From: Umezawaea beigongshangensis
Lineage (GTDB): Bacteria; Actinomycetota; Actinomycetes; Mycobacteriales; Pseudonocardiaceae
Reading direction: 5' to 3'
NCBI RefSeq assembly: GCF_016464305.1
Contig: NZ_JAEIOJ010000009.1
Location: forward strand, 268,467-332,466
Length of the DNA: 64,000 nucleotides
Both the position numbers and the translations under genes were made by a program. Position 1 is the stretch's first letter, and every line of letters starts with the position of its first letter. The notes under the pieces are model-generated. The model was not told the origin of the DNA and ran no database searches. It saw nothing but the letters and a program-made list of their open reading frames with translations. Shown here piece by piece: positions 27,470-36,054 of the stretch.

Positions 27470-28117
27470 GTGGCAGCACCCCGTGCCGAGGGCCAGGACA
27501 GGCAGCGCGACGCGGAGCGGACCCGCGCCGAGATCCTCGACGTGGCGACCCGCGAGTTCGCCGACCAGGGCTACACCGGTGCGCGGGTGGACGAGATCGC
27601 CGCGAAGACGAGCACCACCAAGCGGATGATCTACTACTACTTCGGCGGCAAGGAGCAGCTCTACGTCGCCGTGCTGGAGCGGGCCTACTCGGTGATCCGC
27701 GCGGTCGAGCAGGAGCTGGACGTCGAGCACCTCGCCCCGGTCGAGGCGATCCGCGGCCTCGCCGAGCTGACCTTCGACCACCACGAGTCGCACCCGGACT
27801 TCGTGCGCCTGGTGAGCATCGAGAACATCCACCGCGCCGAGCACATCGCCACGTCCGCGACGCTGGCGAACCTGGCCAACCCCGCTCTCGACGTGCTGGC
27901 CCGCATCCTGGAGCGGGGCCGCGCGGACGGCGTGTTCCGCCAGGACGTCGACGCGCTCGACGTGCACATGGCCATCAGCGCGTTCTGCGTCTTCCGGGTC
28001 GCGAACCGGTACACGTTCCGGGCGATCTTCGAGCGGGACATGCTGGACCCCGGTCGGCGCGAGCACCACCGCCGGATGCTCGGCGACGCGGTCGTGGCGT
28101 ACCTGACCGCCCGCTGA
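27470..28117 (+). CDS. TetR-family regulator of the shikimate locus
   Basis: A 215-residue TetR regulator. The N-terminal HTH reads TRAEILDVATREFADQGYTG, ARVDEIAAKTSTTKRMIYYYF, followed by a helical ligand domain with a TetR_C-like HPDFVRLVSIENIHRA. Its position between the catabolic genes (divergent) and the transporter (downstream), with similar motifs before both, suggests it represses the locus and is released by quinate, shikimate or a product. GTG 27470 has an RBS AGAGGA 6 bp upstream. Confidence 0.88.
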   Translation: MAAPRAEGQDRQRDAERTRAEILDVATREFADQGYTGARVDEIAAKTSTTKRMIYYYFGGKEQLYVAVLERAYSVIRAVEQELDVEHLAPVEAIRGLAELTFDHHESHPDFVRLVSIENIHRAEHIATSATLANLANPALDVLARILERGRADGVFRQDVDALDVHMAISAFCVFRVANRYTFRAIFERDMLDPGRREHHRRMLGDAVVAYLTAR

Positions 28118-28169
28118 CCGCGTGCCGCAACACGCCCTTGACAGCGACGGGCGACTCAACTCACCATCT

Positions 28170-28189
28170 GGTACGTAACCAACTAGTAC
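28170..28189. promoter_or_regulatory. putative TetR operator, copy 2
   Basis: The reverse complement of GGTACGTAACCAACTAGTAC matches the site at 27375-27395 at most positions. It lies about 150 bp before the MHS transporter start, in an AT-rich patch likely to be its promoter. Confidence 0.5.
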
Positions 28190-28337
28190 ATTAGCGGCGG
28201 GCGACACCTCCCGGCGCACGCGACTGCTCCCGGACCCGGACGACCTCCGCGTCCGGCCGTTCCCGCACGCCCGCACCCCTCCCGGCATGCCGATCGCCCC
28301 CCGTCTTGCACCGGCGCAATTCGCAGAGGAGCACACC

Positions 28338-29681
28338 GTGCCCACTCCCCCGGCAGGTCCCGTACCGCAGGCTCAGCCGCGCAGGGCGGCGGTGGCCGCC
28401 TGGATCGGCAGCGCACTGGAGTACTACGACTTCTTCATCTACGGCACGGCAGCCGCCCTGGTCTTCGGCAAGATCTTCTTCCCCGCCTCGGACCCGGCCA
28501 CCGGCACGCTGCTCGCACTGGCCACCTTCGGCGTCGGCTACCTCGCCCGCCCGCTCGGCGCCCTCGTCCTGGGCCACGTCGGAGACCGGGTGGGACGCAA
28601 GAAGGTCCTGGTGTCCACGCTGCTGCTCATGGGCGCGGCCACCTTCCTGGTGGGCTGCCTGCCCACCTACGACGACATCGGCGTGCTCGCGCCGGTGCTG
28701 CTCGTGACGATGCGCCTGCTCCAGGGCCTCTCGGCGGGCGGCGAGCAGGCCGGCGCCAACTCCATGACGCTGGAGCACGCCCCGGACGAGCGGCGCGCCC
28801 ACTACACCAGCTTCACCCTCAGCGGCACGCAGGCCGGGCAGATCCTCGCCACCGCGATCTTCCTGCCCGTCGCCGCCCTGCCGGAGGAGCAGCTGCTCAG
28901 CTGGGGCTGGCGCGTGCCGTTCTGGCTCAGCGCGGTGGTCGTCGTCGCGGGCTTCCTGATCCGCCGCACGCTGGAGGAGACGCCGGTCTTCCAGCGCGAG
29001 GCCGGGCGCGACGACCTCGCCGAGCTGCCGGTCGCCGTGCTGTTCCGCGAGCACTGGGCGGACGTGCTGCGGGTCGTCGTCGCGGCCGTCATCGCCTCCG
29101 TCAGCACGATCTTCACCGTCTTCGCCCTGTCCTACGGGGTGAACACCGTGGGGCTGGACCGCACGCCGATGCTGTGGGTCGGCGTGCTCGCCAACGTCGT
29201 GGCGCTCGTCGCGATCCCGCTGTGGGCCGGACTGGCCGACCGGATCGGGCGCAAGCCGGTGTTCATCGGCGGCTCGCTGGGGTGCGCGGTGCTGATGTTC
29301 GGCTACCTGTGGGCGATCTCCGCGGAGAACTACCCGCTGGTCTTCGTCATCGGCATCACGATGTTCGGCGTGGTCTACAGCGCGGTCAACGGCGTGTGGC
29401 CCTCGTTCTACGGCGAGATGTTCAGCGCCAGGGTCCGCATGTCCGGCACGGCCATCGGCACGCAGATCGGCTTCGCCGTGGGCGGGTTCGCCCCCACGAT
29501 CGCGGTGGCGCTGGCCGGGACCGGCCGGGAGAGCTGGCTGGGCGTCGCGGCGTTCACCGCCGTGCTGTGCCTGGTGAACGTCGCCGCCGTCGCCACCGCG
29601 CGGGAGACCCACCGCGTGCCGACCGACGACCTGGGCACGCGCCGCGCGGCGTCGGCCCCCGCTGCGTCCTCCGGGCCGTGA
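28338..29681 (+). CDS. MHS-type MFS transporter, probable shikimate/quinate uptake
   Basis: A 447-residue, 12-helix permease of the metabolite:H+ symporter (MHS) family, to which the shikimate transporter ShiA belongs. Seen are WIGSALEYYDFFIYGTAAA in helix 1, the RPLGALVLGHVGDRVGRKK signature loop, LLQGLSAGGEQAG and the second basic loop LADRIGRKP. The context with shikimate-catabolic genes and the shared operator suggests shikimate or quinate as substrate; that is inference. GTG 28338 is preceded by GAGGAG. Confidence 0.88.
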   Translation: MPTPPAGPVPQAQPRRAAVAAWIGSALEYYDFFIYGTAAALVFGKIFFPASDPATGTLLALATFGVGYLARPLGALVLGHVGDRVGRKKVLVSTLLLMGAATFLVGCLPTYDDIGVLAPVLLVTMRLLQGLSAGGEQAGANSMTLEHAPDERRAHYTSFTLSGTQAGQILATAIFLPVAALPEEQLLSWGWRVPFWLSAVVVVAGFLIRRTLEETPVFQREAGRDDLAELPVAVLFREHWADVLRVVVAAVIASVSTIFTVFALSYGVNTVGLDRTPMLWVGVLANVVALVAIPLWAGLADRIGRKPVFIGGSLGCAVLMFGYLWAISAENYPLVFVIGITMFGVVYSAVNGVWPSFYGEMFSARVRMSGTAIGTQIGFAVGGFAPTIAVALAGTGRESWLGVAAFTAVLCLVNVAAVATARETHRVPTDDLGTRRAASAPAASSGP

Positions 29682-29686
29682 CGCGC

Positions 29687-29727
29687 CGGCGGCGTCCGCG
29701 GTCCACTGTGGACCGCAGACGCCGCCG
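29687..29727. terminator. bidirectional terminator hairpin
   Basis: CGGCGGCGTC..GCGGTCC pairs with GGACCGC..GACGCCGCCG with one mismatch on each side, loop ACTGT. It lies between two convergent genes. Confidence 0.8.
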
Positions 29728-29735
29728 CCGTGCGA

Positions 29736-30152
29736 TCAGAGGAACTTGTGCGAGGCGTTGTTGTCGTAGGTGTTGGTGAGGTTGCCGGAGGTGCCGGGGG
29801 CGAACGTGTCGTAGGTGCCGCCGTAGTTGCTGTTGAAGTACACCCGGACGCTCCTGGAGCTGCGGTTCCAGGCCGATCGGGCGTCGTTCTTGACGCACAG
29901 GCCCTGGCCCGTGCCGGCCGACTTGAAGTCGTAGCAGCTCGGCTGCGACGCGCCGTAGTTGGAGATCGACGTGGTGAAGTCCGACAGCGATCCCCCGAAG
30001 TCGTCCAGGTAGTAGAGGCAGAACTCCCCCGGTTCGCAGATCCCGTTGCGCGGTGTCGCAGCCGATGCGGCCGTCGCACCCGCCAGCACCAGGGCGGCCG
30101 CTCCGGCCACCGCCGTCGCCGCGCGCACGAACCTCGTCCTGAACGTGGTCAT
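29736..30152 (-). CDS. secreted peptidase-inhibitor I36-like (beta/gamma-crystallin-type) protein
   Basis: A 138-residue preprotein with a signal peptide (RFVRAATAVAGAAALVLAGATAASA). The mature part begins NGICEPGEFCLYY, then NDARSAWNRSSRSVRVYFNSNYGG and ends NLTNTYDNNASHKFL. This is the actinobacterial peptidase inhibitor family I36 pattern (metalloprotease inhibitor SMPI relatives). Four Cys likely form two disulfides. Inhibitory activity is not proven. The 226 bp upstream contain its promoter and that of the divergent XRE gene. Confidence 0.85.
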   Translation of the reverse strand: MTTFRTRFVRAATAVAGAAALVLAGATAASAATPRNGICEPGEFCLYYLDDFGGSLSDFTTSISNYGASQPSCYDFKSAGTGQGLCVKNDARSAWNRSSRSVRVYFNSNYGGTYDTFAPGTSGNLTNTYDNNASHKFL

Positions 30153-30343
30153 GTCCTCGTCCTCCCTGTTGTGGTCCTGCGATTCCCCGAACGGACGCGC
30201 CCCCGAACCCCCAGGACCGCGGGCACCCGGCCACGCCGATTCCGTTCACCCCCCGGCCTCTTCACCACAGTTGATGAGGCCTCCATCACCGTAAGCTCAG
30301 CTGAAGATCTCGTCAACTGACACAAAGGGGTGACACCATCGGT

Positions 30344-30363
30344 GTTCACCTGAGCTGGTGAAC
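30344..30363. promoter_or_regulatory. XRE operator-like inverted repeat
   Basis: GTTCACC and GGTGAAC are a perfect 7-bp inverted repeat around TGAGCT, 15 bp before the XRE start. The position suggests auto-repression by blocking the promoter or the 5' end of the message. Confidence 0.55.
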
Positions 30364-30378
30364 GGTTACTCTCGTGCC

Positions 30379-30822
30379 ATGCCCGAGAACGCCGGTGACG
30401 GGGCCCTCGCCGCGAAGGTGGACCACCTGTTCCGCACCGTGCGCCCGCGCACGGGCGGTGAGCACACGTTCGAGGAGGTCGCCGAGGCCATCCGGGCGAG
30501 GGGCGGCCCGACCATCTCGGCGACCTACCTCTGGCAGCTGCGCAAGGGCCTGCGCGACAACCCCACCAAGCGGCACCTGGAAGCGCTGGCCGGGTTCTTC
30601 GGCGTCCCGCCCGCGTACTTCTTCGACGACGCGGAGGCCGAGCGCATCGACGCCGAGCTGGCACTGCTCACCGCGTTGCGCGACGCTCCCGTCCGGCAGA
30701 TCGCCCTGCGCGCCAACGGGCTGTCCGCCAAGAGCCTGGAGGCCATCGCGGAGATGGTCGACCGGGTGCGCGAGCTGGAGGGCCTGCCCCGCCCGACGCC
30801 GCCGCCGGACGCCTCGCGATGA
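30379..30822 (+). CDS. XRE-family transcriptional regulator
   Basis: A 147-residue helix-turn-helix regulator: TFEEVAEAIRARGG, PTISATYLWQLRKGLRDNPT and HLEALAGFFGVPPAYFFDD are the Cro/C1 HTH of the family found ahead of ImmA-like genes. The C-terminal part (LRDAPVRQIALRANGLSAKSL) is helical. Its ATGA overlaps the next gene, so regulator and protease are made together. Confidence 0.9.
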   Translation: MPENAGDGALAAKVDHLFRTVRPRTGGEHTFEEVAEAIRARGGPTISATYLWQLRKGLRDNPTKRHLEALAGFFGVPPAYFFDDAEAERIDAELALLTALRDAPVRQIALRANGLSAKSLEAIAEMVDRVRELEGLPRPTPPPDASR

Positions 30823-31322
30823 CCGGACCGGACCGGAAGCACCTGCGCAGGCGGCACGCCGCTCTGCTGCGGGAACTGCCGGTGCCGGTACCCTTCGACG
30901 CCCGCGCGCTGTGCGAGCAGGTCGCCGCACGGCGCGGACGGCCGATCCGGCTGCTGCCGATGGCCGGGCTGACGGGGGTGTGCGGCCTGTGGATCGCCAC
31001 CGACACCGCGGACACGATCTGCTACGAGCGCGACACCACTCCCCCGCACCAGGAGCACATCGTCCTGCACGAGCTCAGCCACCTGCTGTGCGACCACCAC
31101 CCGGCCTCGCTGCCGATCGACGTGCGGACCCGGCTGCTGCTGCCCGACCTGGACCCCGCGATGGTCCGGCGGGTCCTGGGCCGCACCGGCTACTCCACCG
31201 CCGAGGAGCGGGAGGCCGAGGTGCTGGCCTCGCTGATCCGGCAGCGCGTGCCCCCGACCCACGCCGGCAGCACGCTGACCGACCGCCTGCGCGCGGCGCT
31301 GGACGACGACGGCCGTGGGTGA
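30819..31322 (+). CDS. ImmA/IrrE-type metalloprotease domain protein
   Basis: A 167-residue protein with the zinc motif HELSHLLCDH (HExxH plus downstream His), preceded by YERDTTPPHQEHIVL. ImmA/IrrE proteins cleave or derepress partner XRE repressors. In actinomycetes such pairs are often followed by a large membrane protein, as here. The ATG at 30819 overlaps the XRE stop by 4 bp. Confidence 0.88.
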   Translation: MTGPDRKHLRRRHAALLRELPVPVPFDARALCEQVAARRGRPIRLLPMAGLTGVCGLWIATDTADTICYERDTTPPHQEHIVLHELSHLLCDHHPASLPIDVRTRLLLPDLDPAMVRRVLGRTGYSTAEEREAEVLASLIRQRVPPTHAGSTLTDRLRAALDDDGRG

Positions 31323-32409
31323 GCTGCTGCGCCAGTGGGGACCGCCGGTCCTGGCCTGGGCGCTGTTCCTGACCCGCCGGCGGAGCGAGGACGGCGCGCG
31401 CCGCTGCGTGAGGTGGGTGCTGCTGGGGCTCGCCGTGTCGCTGACGGCCCTCGTCCCGGCGGTGTACGCGGCGATCGGACGGCTCACCGGGGATCCCGAC
31501 CTGGGGCGGCTGATCGGGCACGGCGGCATGCTGTTCGTCGCGTGGGCCGCGCAGGAGTTCCTGGCCCGGCTGACCGGGCTGCCGCGCGGGCCGCGGTGGC
31601 ACGCCCGGTGGGTCGCGGGGGCCTTCTCGGTGCTGTGCCTGCTCTTCGCCCTCGCACCGGACCTGCGCCCCCAGTCGCCGTGGGTCCTGGAGTACTGCGT
31701 GGTCTACGCCGCGGGGCAGGCACCCGCCTTCGGCAACGTGGTCCGGCTCGGCCTGCGCTACGCCCGCGCCGCGAGCGATCCCGCCCTCCGCGCGGGACTG
31801 CGCCTGGTGGCCGTCGGCACGACGGGCGCACTGGTCTACCTGGTGCACAAGGCCGTCCTGACGGCGTCCGCCCGCTTCGACTTCCCCCACCCGCTGGGGC
31901 AGACGGCCCTCGTCGGCAAGGTGCTGCCGGTCACCGCCCACCTGCTGGTCCTGCTGGGCACGGTGACGCCCGCCCTGCTGCACTGGTCGCAGCGGTACCG
32001 CCTCTACCGGCAGTTGCGCCCGCTGTGGCACGCCCTCTACCGCGCGGACCCCGCCATCGCGCTCGACCCGCCCGCCGTCGCGGACCTGCTGGCGCTGCGC
32101 GACCTGCGGCTGCGGCTGTACCGGCGGGTGATCGAGATCCGGGACGGCCTGCTGGCGCTCCAGCCGTACCGGGACGCCGGGGTCGCGGACGCCGCCCGCG
32201 CCCGCGCGGCCGGGGCGGGGCTGCGCGGTCAGCGGCTGGAGGCGGAGGTCGAGGCGGCCACCGTCGCCGCCGCGCTGCGCGCGCGGGCGCTGGGCACGCC
32301 GCCCGCCGAGCCGGAGATCCGCGTCGCGGGTGGCGACGACCTCGACAGCGACACCGCGTTCCTGGGCCGGGTCGCCCGCGCCTACCGCGCGCACTCCGGC
32401 GGGCGGTGA
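31315..32409 (+). CDS. MAB_1171c-type membrane protein (third gene of XRE/ImmA cassette)
   Basis: A 364-residue protein with about seven hydrophobic segments in the first ~225 residues and a soluble helical C-terminal tail of ~140 residues (LYRQLRPLWHALYRADPAIAL, RLYRRVIEIRDGLLAL). The alternation and the RLYRRVIEIRDG motif match the MAB_1171c putative-transporter family that accompanies XRE-ImmA pairs. GTG 31315 overlaps the protease gene by 8 bp. Function unknown; a link to morphology or secreted peptides is speculative. Confidence 0.82.
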   Translation: MGELLRQWGPPVLAWALFLTRRRSEDGARRCVRWVLLGLAVSLTALVPAVYAAIGRLTGDPDLGRLIGHGGMLFVAWAAQEFLARLTGLPRGPRWHARWVAGAFSVLCLLFALAPDLRPQSPWVLEYCVVYAAGQAPAFGNVVRLGLRYARAASDPALRAGLRLVAVGTTGALVYLVHKAVLTASARFDFPHPLGQTALVGKVLPVTAHLLVLLGTVTPALLHWSQRYRLYRQLRPLWHALYRADPAIALDPPAVADLLALRDLRLRLYRRVIEIRDGLLALQPYRDAGVADAARARAAGAGLRGQRLEAEVEAATVAAALRARALGTPPAEPEIRVAGGDDLDSDTAFLGRVARAYRAHSGGR

Positions 32410-32853
32410 CCGGGCCGGTCGGCGCGGTGGACGACGTGCTCCCGGTCGTCCACGGGGTTGTCCGGTGTCAGCTCGCCCTCGGCGACCCGCCGCAGACCGG
32501 CCTTCTCCAGCGCCCGCCAGGACGCGCGGCTGGCCGCCGACACCGCGACCACCACGGCCGGCGCCGCGGGGTGGTCGGTCCAGGTGGCCTCGACGACCGC
32601 GCGGACGATCCGCGTGCCCGGGCCGTGCCCGACGAGCTCCGGATCACCGACGAGGTAGTCGATGCTCACGGCGTCCGGCTCGATCGCCAGGACCGGCGCG
32701 AGTTCGGCGAGGTGCTCGGGGTAGTCGGCGTACCGGTAGCGCTGGACCAGGCCGACCGGGACGCCAGCGCGCCACGTGCGGCTGCTCCAGCCACCGCCGC
32801 AGCAGCGGGAAGTCCGCCTCGGTCAGCCGGCGCCACGTGATCTCCCGCTCCAC
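32382..32853 (-). pseudogene. aminoglycoside 6'-N-acetyltransferase-like GNAT with internal deletion
   Basis: The 5' part (ITWRRLTEADFPLLRRWLEQPHVARW) and the 3' part (VQRYRYADYPEH, SIDYLVGDPELVGHGPGTRIV, NRASWRALEKAGL-like) are the two ends of an AAC(6')-type acetyltransferase. They are in different frames and the ~40 residues normally lying between the W and the QRYR strand are missing, so an internal deletion joined them at about 32755-32775. The end of the frame runs into the convergent MAB_1171c gene. Confidence 0.75.
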
Positions 32854-32903
32854 CGGACGGACGCCAGTCCCCGTGCAAGCGGGGAACCACCGGTTTTTGC
32901 GCG

Positions 32904-33275
32904 TCACGGACCGAGCAGGATCAGCACCAGGGTCACCCCGATCGCCGTGCCCACCACCGCGAGCAGCAGCAGCGGCAGGCGGCTGCGCGGCAGCGGCCGC
33001 CCCGCGCGGATCGCCTCGTCCACCGCGATCCACCTGCGGTAGGCGGCCGCGCTCAGGACGAGGGCGAAGCACACCAGTCCCAGCCCCAGCGCGAGCCGCA
33101 GCGGCCGCGGCCCCAGCTCGGGCAGGAGCTGGGTGATGGCGGCGCCGCCCGCCAGCAGGGCGAGCGCGCTGCGGATCCACGCGAGGTAGGTGCGCTCGTT
33201 GGCGAGGGTGAACCGGTAGTCGGGCTCGGACGCCCCCGCCGGTTCCCCGTCTCCTGCGGACGGTGGGCCGGTCAT
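32904..33275 (-). CDS. DUF202 (YidH-type) membrane protein
   Basis: A 123-residue protein with three hydrophobic segments. The signature FTLANERTYLAWIRSALALLAGG is that of DUF202, inner-membrane proteins of unknown function, and RRWIAVDEAIRAGRPLPRSRLP follows between helices two and three. ATG 33275 is well placed. Followed on its left by the acetyltransferase pseudogene. Confidence 0.85.
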   Translation of the reverse strand: MTGPPSAGDGEPAGASEPDYRFTLANERTYLAWIRSALALLAGGAAITQLLPELGPRPLRLALGLGLVCFALVLSAAAYRRWIAVDEAIRAGRPLPRSRLPLLLLAVVGTAIGVTLVLILLGP

Positions 33276-33492
33276 GGGCGCAGACCGTAGCGAACGCCGC
33301 GCGCGCAGGCCCGTCGGCACGTCTCGCGGACAGGGCCGCTGAAACACGATCGTGTGCACTTCTCACTCGTAACGCGCGCAAGAACCGTTGCCGTGCAACA
33401 GAACGCGACTCAGCCTTTCAGGCTCTACCACCGTCGGCGCGAGGTGCGCGATGCTCTGTTCACCGACAAGGTCTACGACGAACGGAGCAGTC

Positions 33493-34089
33493 GTGCGAGG
33501 AGAACTTCGACGCCGGGTGGCACGCGCGCTCGCCGGTGTGGCGGCGGCCGCCCTCGTGGTGGCGACGGCGGCTCCGGCGAGCGCCGTCCAGGCCTTCGAC
33601 GGCGACTTCGAGACGCCCGTCGTCGCCCCGGGACGGCTCGTCACGTACTCGACCGGTCAGCACGCCGGTCCGTGGACGGTGGTCGGCGGCACCGTCGACC
33701 AGCTCGGTGCCGGGTACTGGCAGGCCGCGCGCGGCGTCCAGTCGATCGACCTCAACGGGGTGACCAGCGGCGCGATCGAGCAGACGTTCTCGTCGCCACC
33801 GCTGGCCGTGCACCGGGTGAGCTTCTCCCTCGCCGGCAACCCCGGCGACGCGCCGTCGGTGAAGACCGGTCAGCTCCTGGTCAACGGCGTCGTGATGCGG
33901 GACTTCTCCTTCGACACGACGGGCAGGTCCCGCACGGACATGGGGTACGTGCGGCTGCACACGGTGTTCTTCTCGACCAGCACGTCGATCACCCTGCGGT
34001 TCGCCAGCACCTCGCCGTCGAACGCGTGGGGCCCGGTCGTCGACGACGTCGAGGTGGAGTCGTGCCCCCTCGCGCTGTGCTCGGCGTGA
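33493..34089 (+). CDS. secreted choice-of-anchor C / DUF642-like beta-sandwich protein
   Basis: A 198-residue preprotein. Signal peptide: basic RRRVARALAG then AAAALVVATAAPASA. The mature part has the DUF642/anchor-C order: AFDGDFETPVV, GPWTVVGGTVDQLGAGYW, GVQSIDLNG, GAIEQTF, RVSFSLAGNPGDAPSVKT and GPVVDDVEVE, a jelly-roll fold thought to bind cell-wall glycans. GTG 33493 was chosen; GTG 33517 is possible too. The region 33276-33492 contains no other gene. Confidence 0.8.
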   Translation: MRGELRRRVARALAGVAAAALVVATAAPASAVQAFDGDFETPVVAPGRLVTYSTGQHAGPWTVVGGTVDQLGAGYWQAARGVQSIDLNGVTSGAIEQTFSSPPLAVHRVSFSLAGNPGDAPSVKTGQLLVNGVVMRDFSFDTTGRSRTDMGYVRLHTVFFSTSTSITLRFASTSPSNAWGPVVDDVEVESCPLALCSA

Positions 34090-34116
34090 CGAGCACGTCC
34101 CGCGCGGAGTGACCGG

Positions 34117-34152
34117 CGAGGTTCCCGGTGCGCGAGCGCACCGGGAACCTCG
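34117..34152. terminator. 16-bp perfect stem terminator
   Basis: CGAGGTTCCCGGTGCG pairs perfectly with its complement across the loop CGAG, between convergent genes. Confidence 0.85.
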
Positions 34153-34165
34153 TGGGCGACGCGGT

Positions 34166-35167
34166 TCAGCTGATGCGCCGGGTCCGGCGCAGGGTGAACC
34201 ACGTCAGCAACCCGGCCAGGGCCAAGTAGAGGGCGGTCTCGGTCCACTGGAGAGTCCAGAACCGGCTGTCCGGCTGGTGGACGACGCGCTGCTGGTAGCC
34301 CTCGGCGACCAGGCGGCCGAAGCAGGCGTCCCGCGCCTCGCGAGTGCCCACCCCTCCCGCAGACGCGGCGCTGTCCAGGCCGCCGGGGAACAGGCACTCG
34401 AAGAACCAGGCGGGAGCGGCGACGGGGTTGCCGTTCCGGTCCACGGTCTGCTGCGCCAGCACCCAGGAGTGCTCGGGGACCGACGTGTGGAGTTCGAACG
34501 ACTCGCCGCCACCGTTGATGTAGAGGATCGTGTCGTCGGCAGAGATCTGCTGGATCTGCTGCTCCGGCGGGAGCAGCTCCGGACGGACCAGGTTCAGCGC
34601 CGCGACCTGGAAGACGGTGAAGAGCACGAGCGTCACCGCCATGGCCGGGACCGTGCGGCGCAGCAGGACGCTCGCGGACACCCCCAGGGCGAAGGCGAAG
34701 ACGGCGTGGGCGACGGGCACGACGCCGCGAGCACCGAAGATCATCGGCTCGATCCGCAGGGCGGCGGGGCCGTTCTCGGTCGCGATCGCGTCGACGGGAC
34801 TCGCCCACCACGAGACGAGCAGGCTGAGCAGACCGGTGACGACCACCACGGCCAGGGCGATCAACCCCGCCTTGGCGAGCAGCCAGCGGGTCCGGGTGAC
34901 GCCCTGGTTCCACACCAGCCGGTGCGTGCCGCTCTCCACCTCCCGGCTGATCAGCGGTGCGCCCCAGAACGCGCCGATGATCGCGGGGAACACGTGCAGG
35001 ACGACCAGGCCGAGGTAGTAGTGGGTGCTGTCGTCGGGGGTCAGTCCCGGACCCCCGACCGTGACGACCGGTCTGCCCGCGGCCAGCAGCGCGGCGGCGA
35101 CGACGGCGAGCAGGGCGGACACGGCGAGAGCGGACAGGCGGAACTGGCGCAGCGTCAACCAGGTCAC
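34166..35167 (-). CDS. ABC transporter permease
   Basis: A 333-residue ABC-2-like integral membrane protein with six hydrophobic segments and a large outer loop of ~130 residues between the fifth and sixth (PELLPPEQQIQQISADDT onward). The motif LISREVESGTHRLVWNQGVTRTRW is typical of actinobacterial permeases encoded with a YtrA-like GntR regulator. GTG 35167 overlaps the ATPase gene by 4 bp. Confidence 0.88.
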   Translation of the reverse strand: MTWLTLRQFRLSALAVSALLAVVAAALLAAGRPVVTVGGPGLTPDDSTHYYLGLVVLHVFPAIIGAFWGAPLISREVESGTHRLVWNQGVTRTRWLLAKAGLIALAVVVVTGLLSLLVSWWASPVDAIATENGPAALRIEPMIFGARGVVPVAHAVFAFALGVSASVLLRRTVPAMAVTLVLFTVFQVAALNLVRPELLPPEQQIQQISADDTILYINGGGESFELHTSVPEHSWVLAQQTVDRNGNPVAAPAWFFECLFPGGLDSAASAGGVGTREARDACFGRLVAEGYQQRVVHQPDSRFWTLQWTETALYLALAGLLTWFTLRRTRRIS

Positions 35168-36054
35168 CGGAGGACCTCCAGGGCGGGGCGGGGCGTCGCG
35201 GTGGCGGGCGAGTCCAGGTAGGCGAGGACGAGGTCCTCGAGCCCGACCTCGCTCACGGTCCAGGCGGGGTCGATGATCGGTGACCCGGTGCGCACGAGCA
35301 GCGTGGTCTGCCGGTCGGTGTGGCTCGCGGCGACGACGTGCTGATCGGCGGGCAGCGTCGACGGGTCGCGCCGGGGTCCGGTGAGTCTGCGGTGGGTGGC
35401 GAGCAGGTCGTCGATCTCCCCGGCGAGCACCACGCGGGAGCCGACGAGGGTGACGAGGTGGTCGCAGACCCGTTCGACGTCGGTGATCAGGTGCGAGGAG
35501 AGGACGACGCCGACCCCGTGCTCGGCGACGGTCTCCATCAGGTCCTGGAGGAACCCGCGCCGGGCCAGCGGGTCGAGGGCGGCGACCGGCTCGTCGAGCA
35601 GCAGGACCTCGGGACGCTTGGCGATGCCGAGGGTGAGGGCGAGCTGGGCCCGCTGCCCGCCGGAGAGCCGCCCGGCCCGCTGCACCGGGTCGAGGCCGAG
35701 GTGGTCGATCCGCTCGCGCGCGAGGTCGGCGTCCCAGCCGGGGTTGAGCCGGGCGCCCAGGCGCAGGTGCTCGGCGACGGTCAGCCCCGCGTAGGTGGGG
35801 GTGTCCTGGGCGACGAACCCGACCTTGGCCAGTTGGGCGGGGCCGCTGCCGGGCCGTCCGCCGCACACCTCGATCTCCCCCGCGGTGGGAGTGGTCATGC
35901 CCGCGGCCAGGCCGAGCAGGGTGGACTTGCCCGCGCCGTTGGGGCCGACCAGGCCGACGACGCGGCCCGCCGGGATCTCCAGCGCGCAGTCGGACAGGGC
36001 CCAGCGCTGCCGGTACCTCTTGCCCAGTCCTCGGGCTCGCAGCATGGTGTTCAC
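35164..36054 (-). CDS. ABC transporter ATP-binding protein
   Basis: A 296-residue ATPase: Walker A GPNGAGKST, Q-loop GFVAQDT, signature LSGGQRAQLALTLG, Walker B VLLLDEPVAALDP and switch LSSHLITDVE. It partners the permease below. GTG 36054 overlaps the GntR stop by 4 bp, so the order gntR-ATPase-permease forms one coupled operon. Such systems often respond to cell-wall-active antibiotics; that role is inferred from the Ytr-like arrangement. Confidence 0.93.
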   Translation of the reverse strand: MNTMLRARGLGKRYRQRWALSDCALEIPAGRVVGLVGPNGAGKSTLLGLAAGMTTPTAGEIEVCGGRPGSGPAQLAKVGFVAQDTPTYAGLTVAEHLRLGARLNPGWDADLARERIDHLGLDPVQRAGRLSGGQRAQLALTLGIAKRPEVLLLDEPVAALDPLARRGFLQDLMETVAEHGVGVVLSSHLITDVERVCDHLVTLVGSRVVLAGEIDDLLATHRRLTGPRRDPSTLPADQHVVAASHTDRQTTLLVRTGSPIIDPAWTVSEVGLEDLVLAYLDSPATATPRPALEVLR

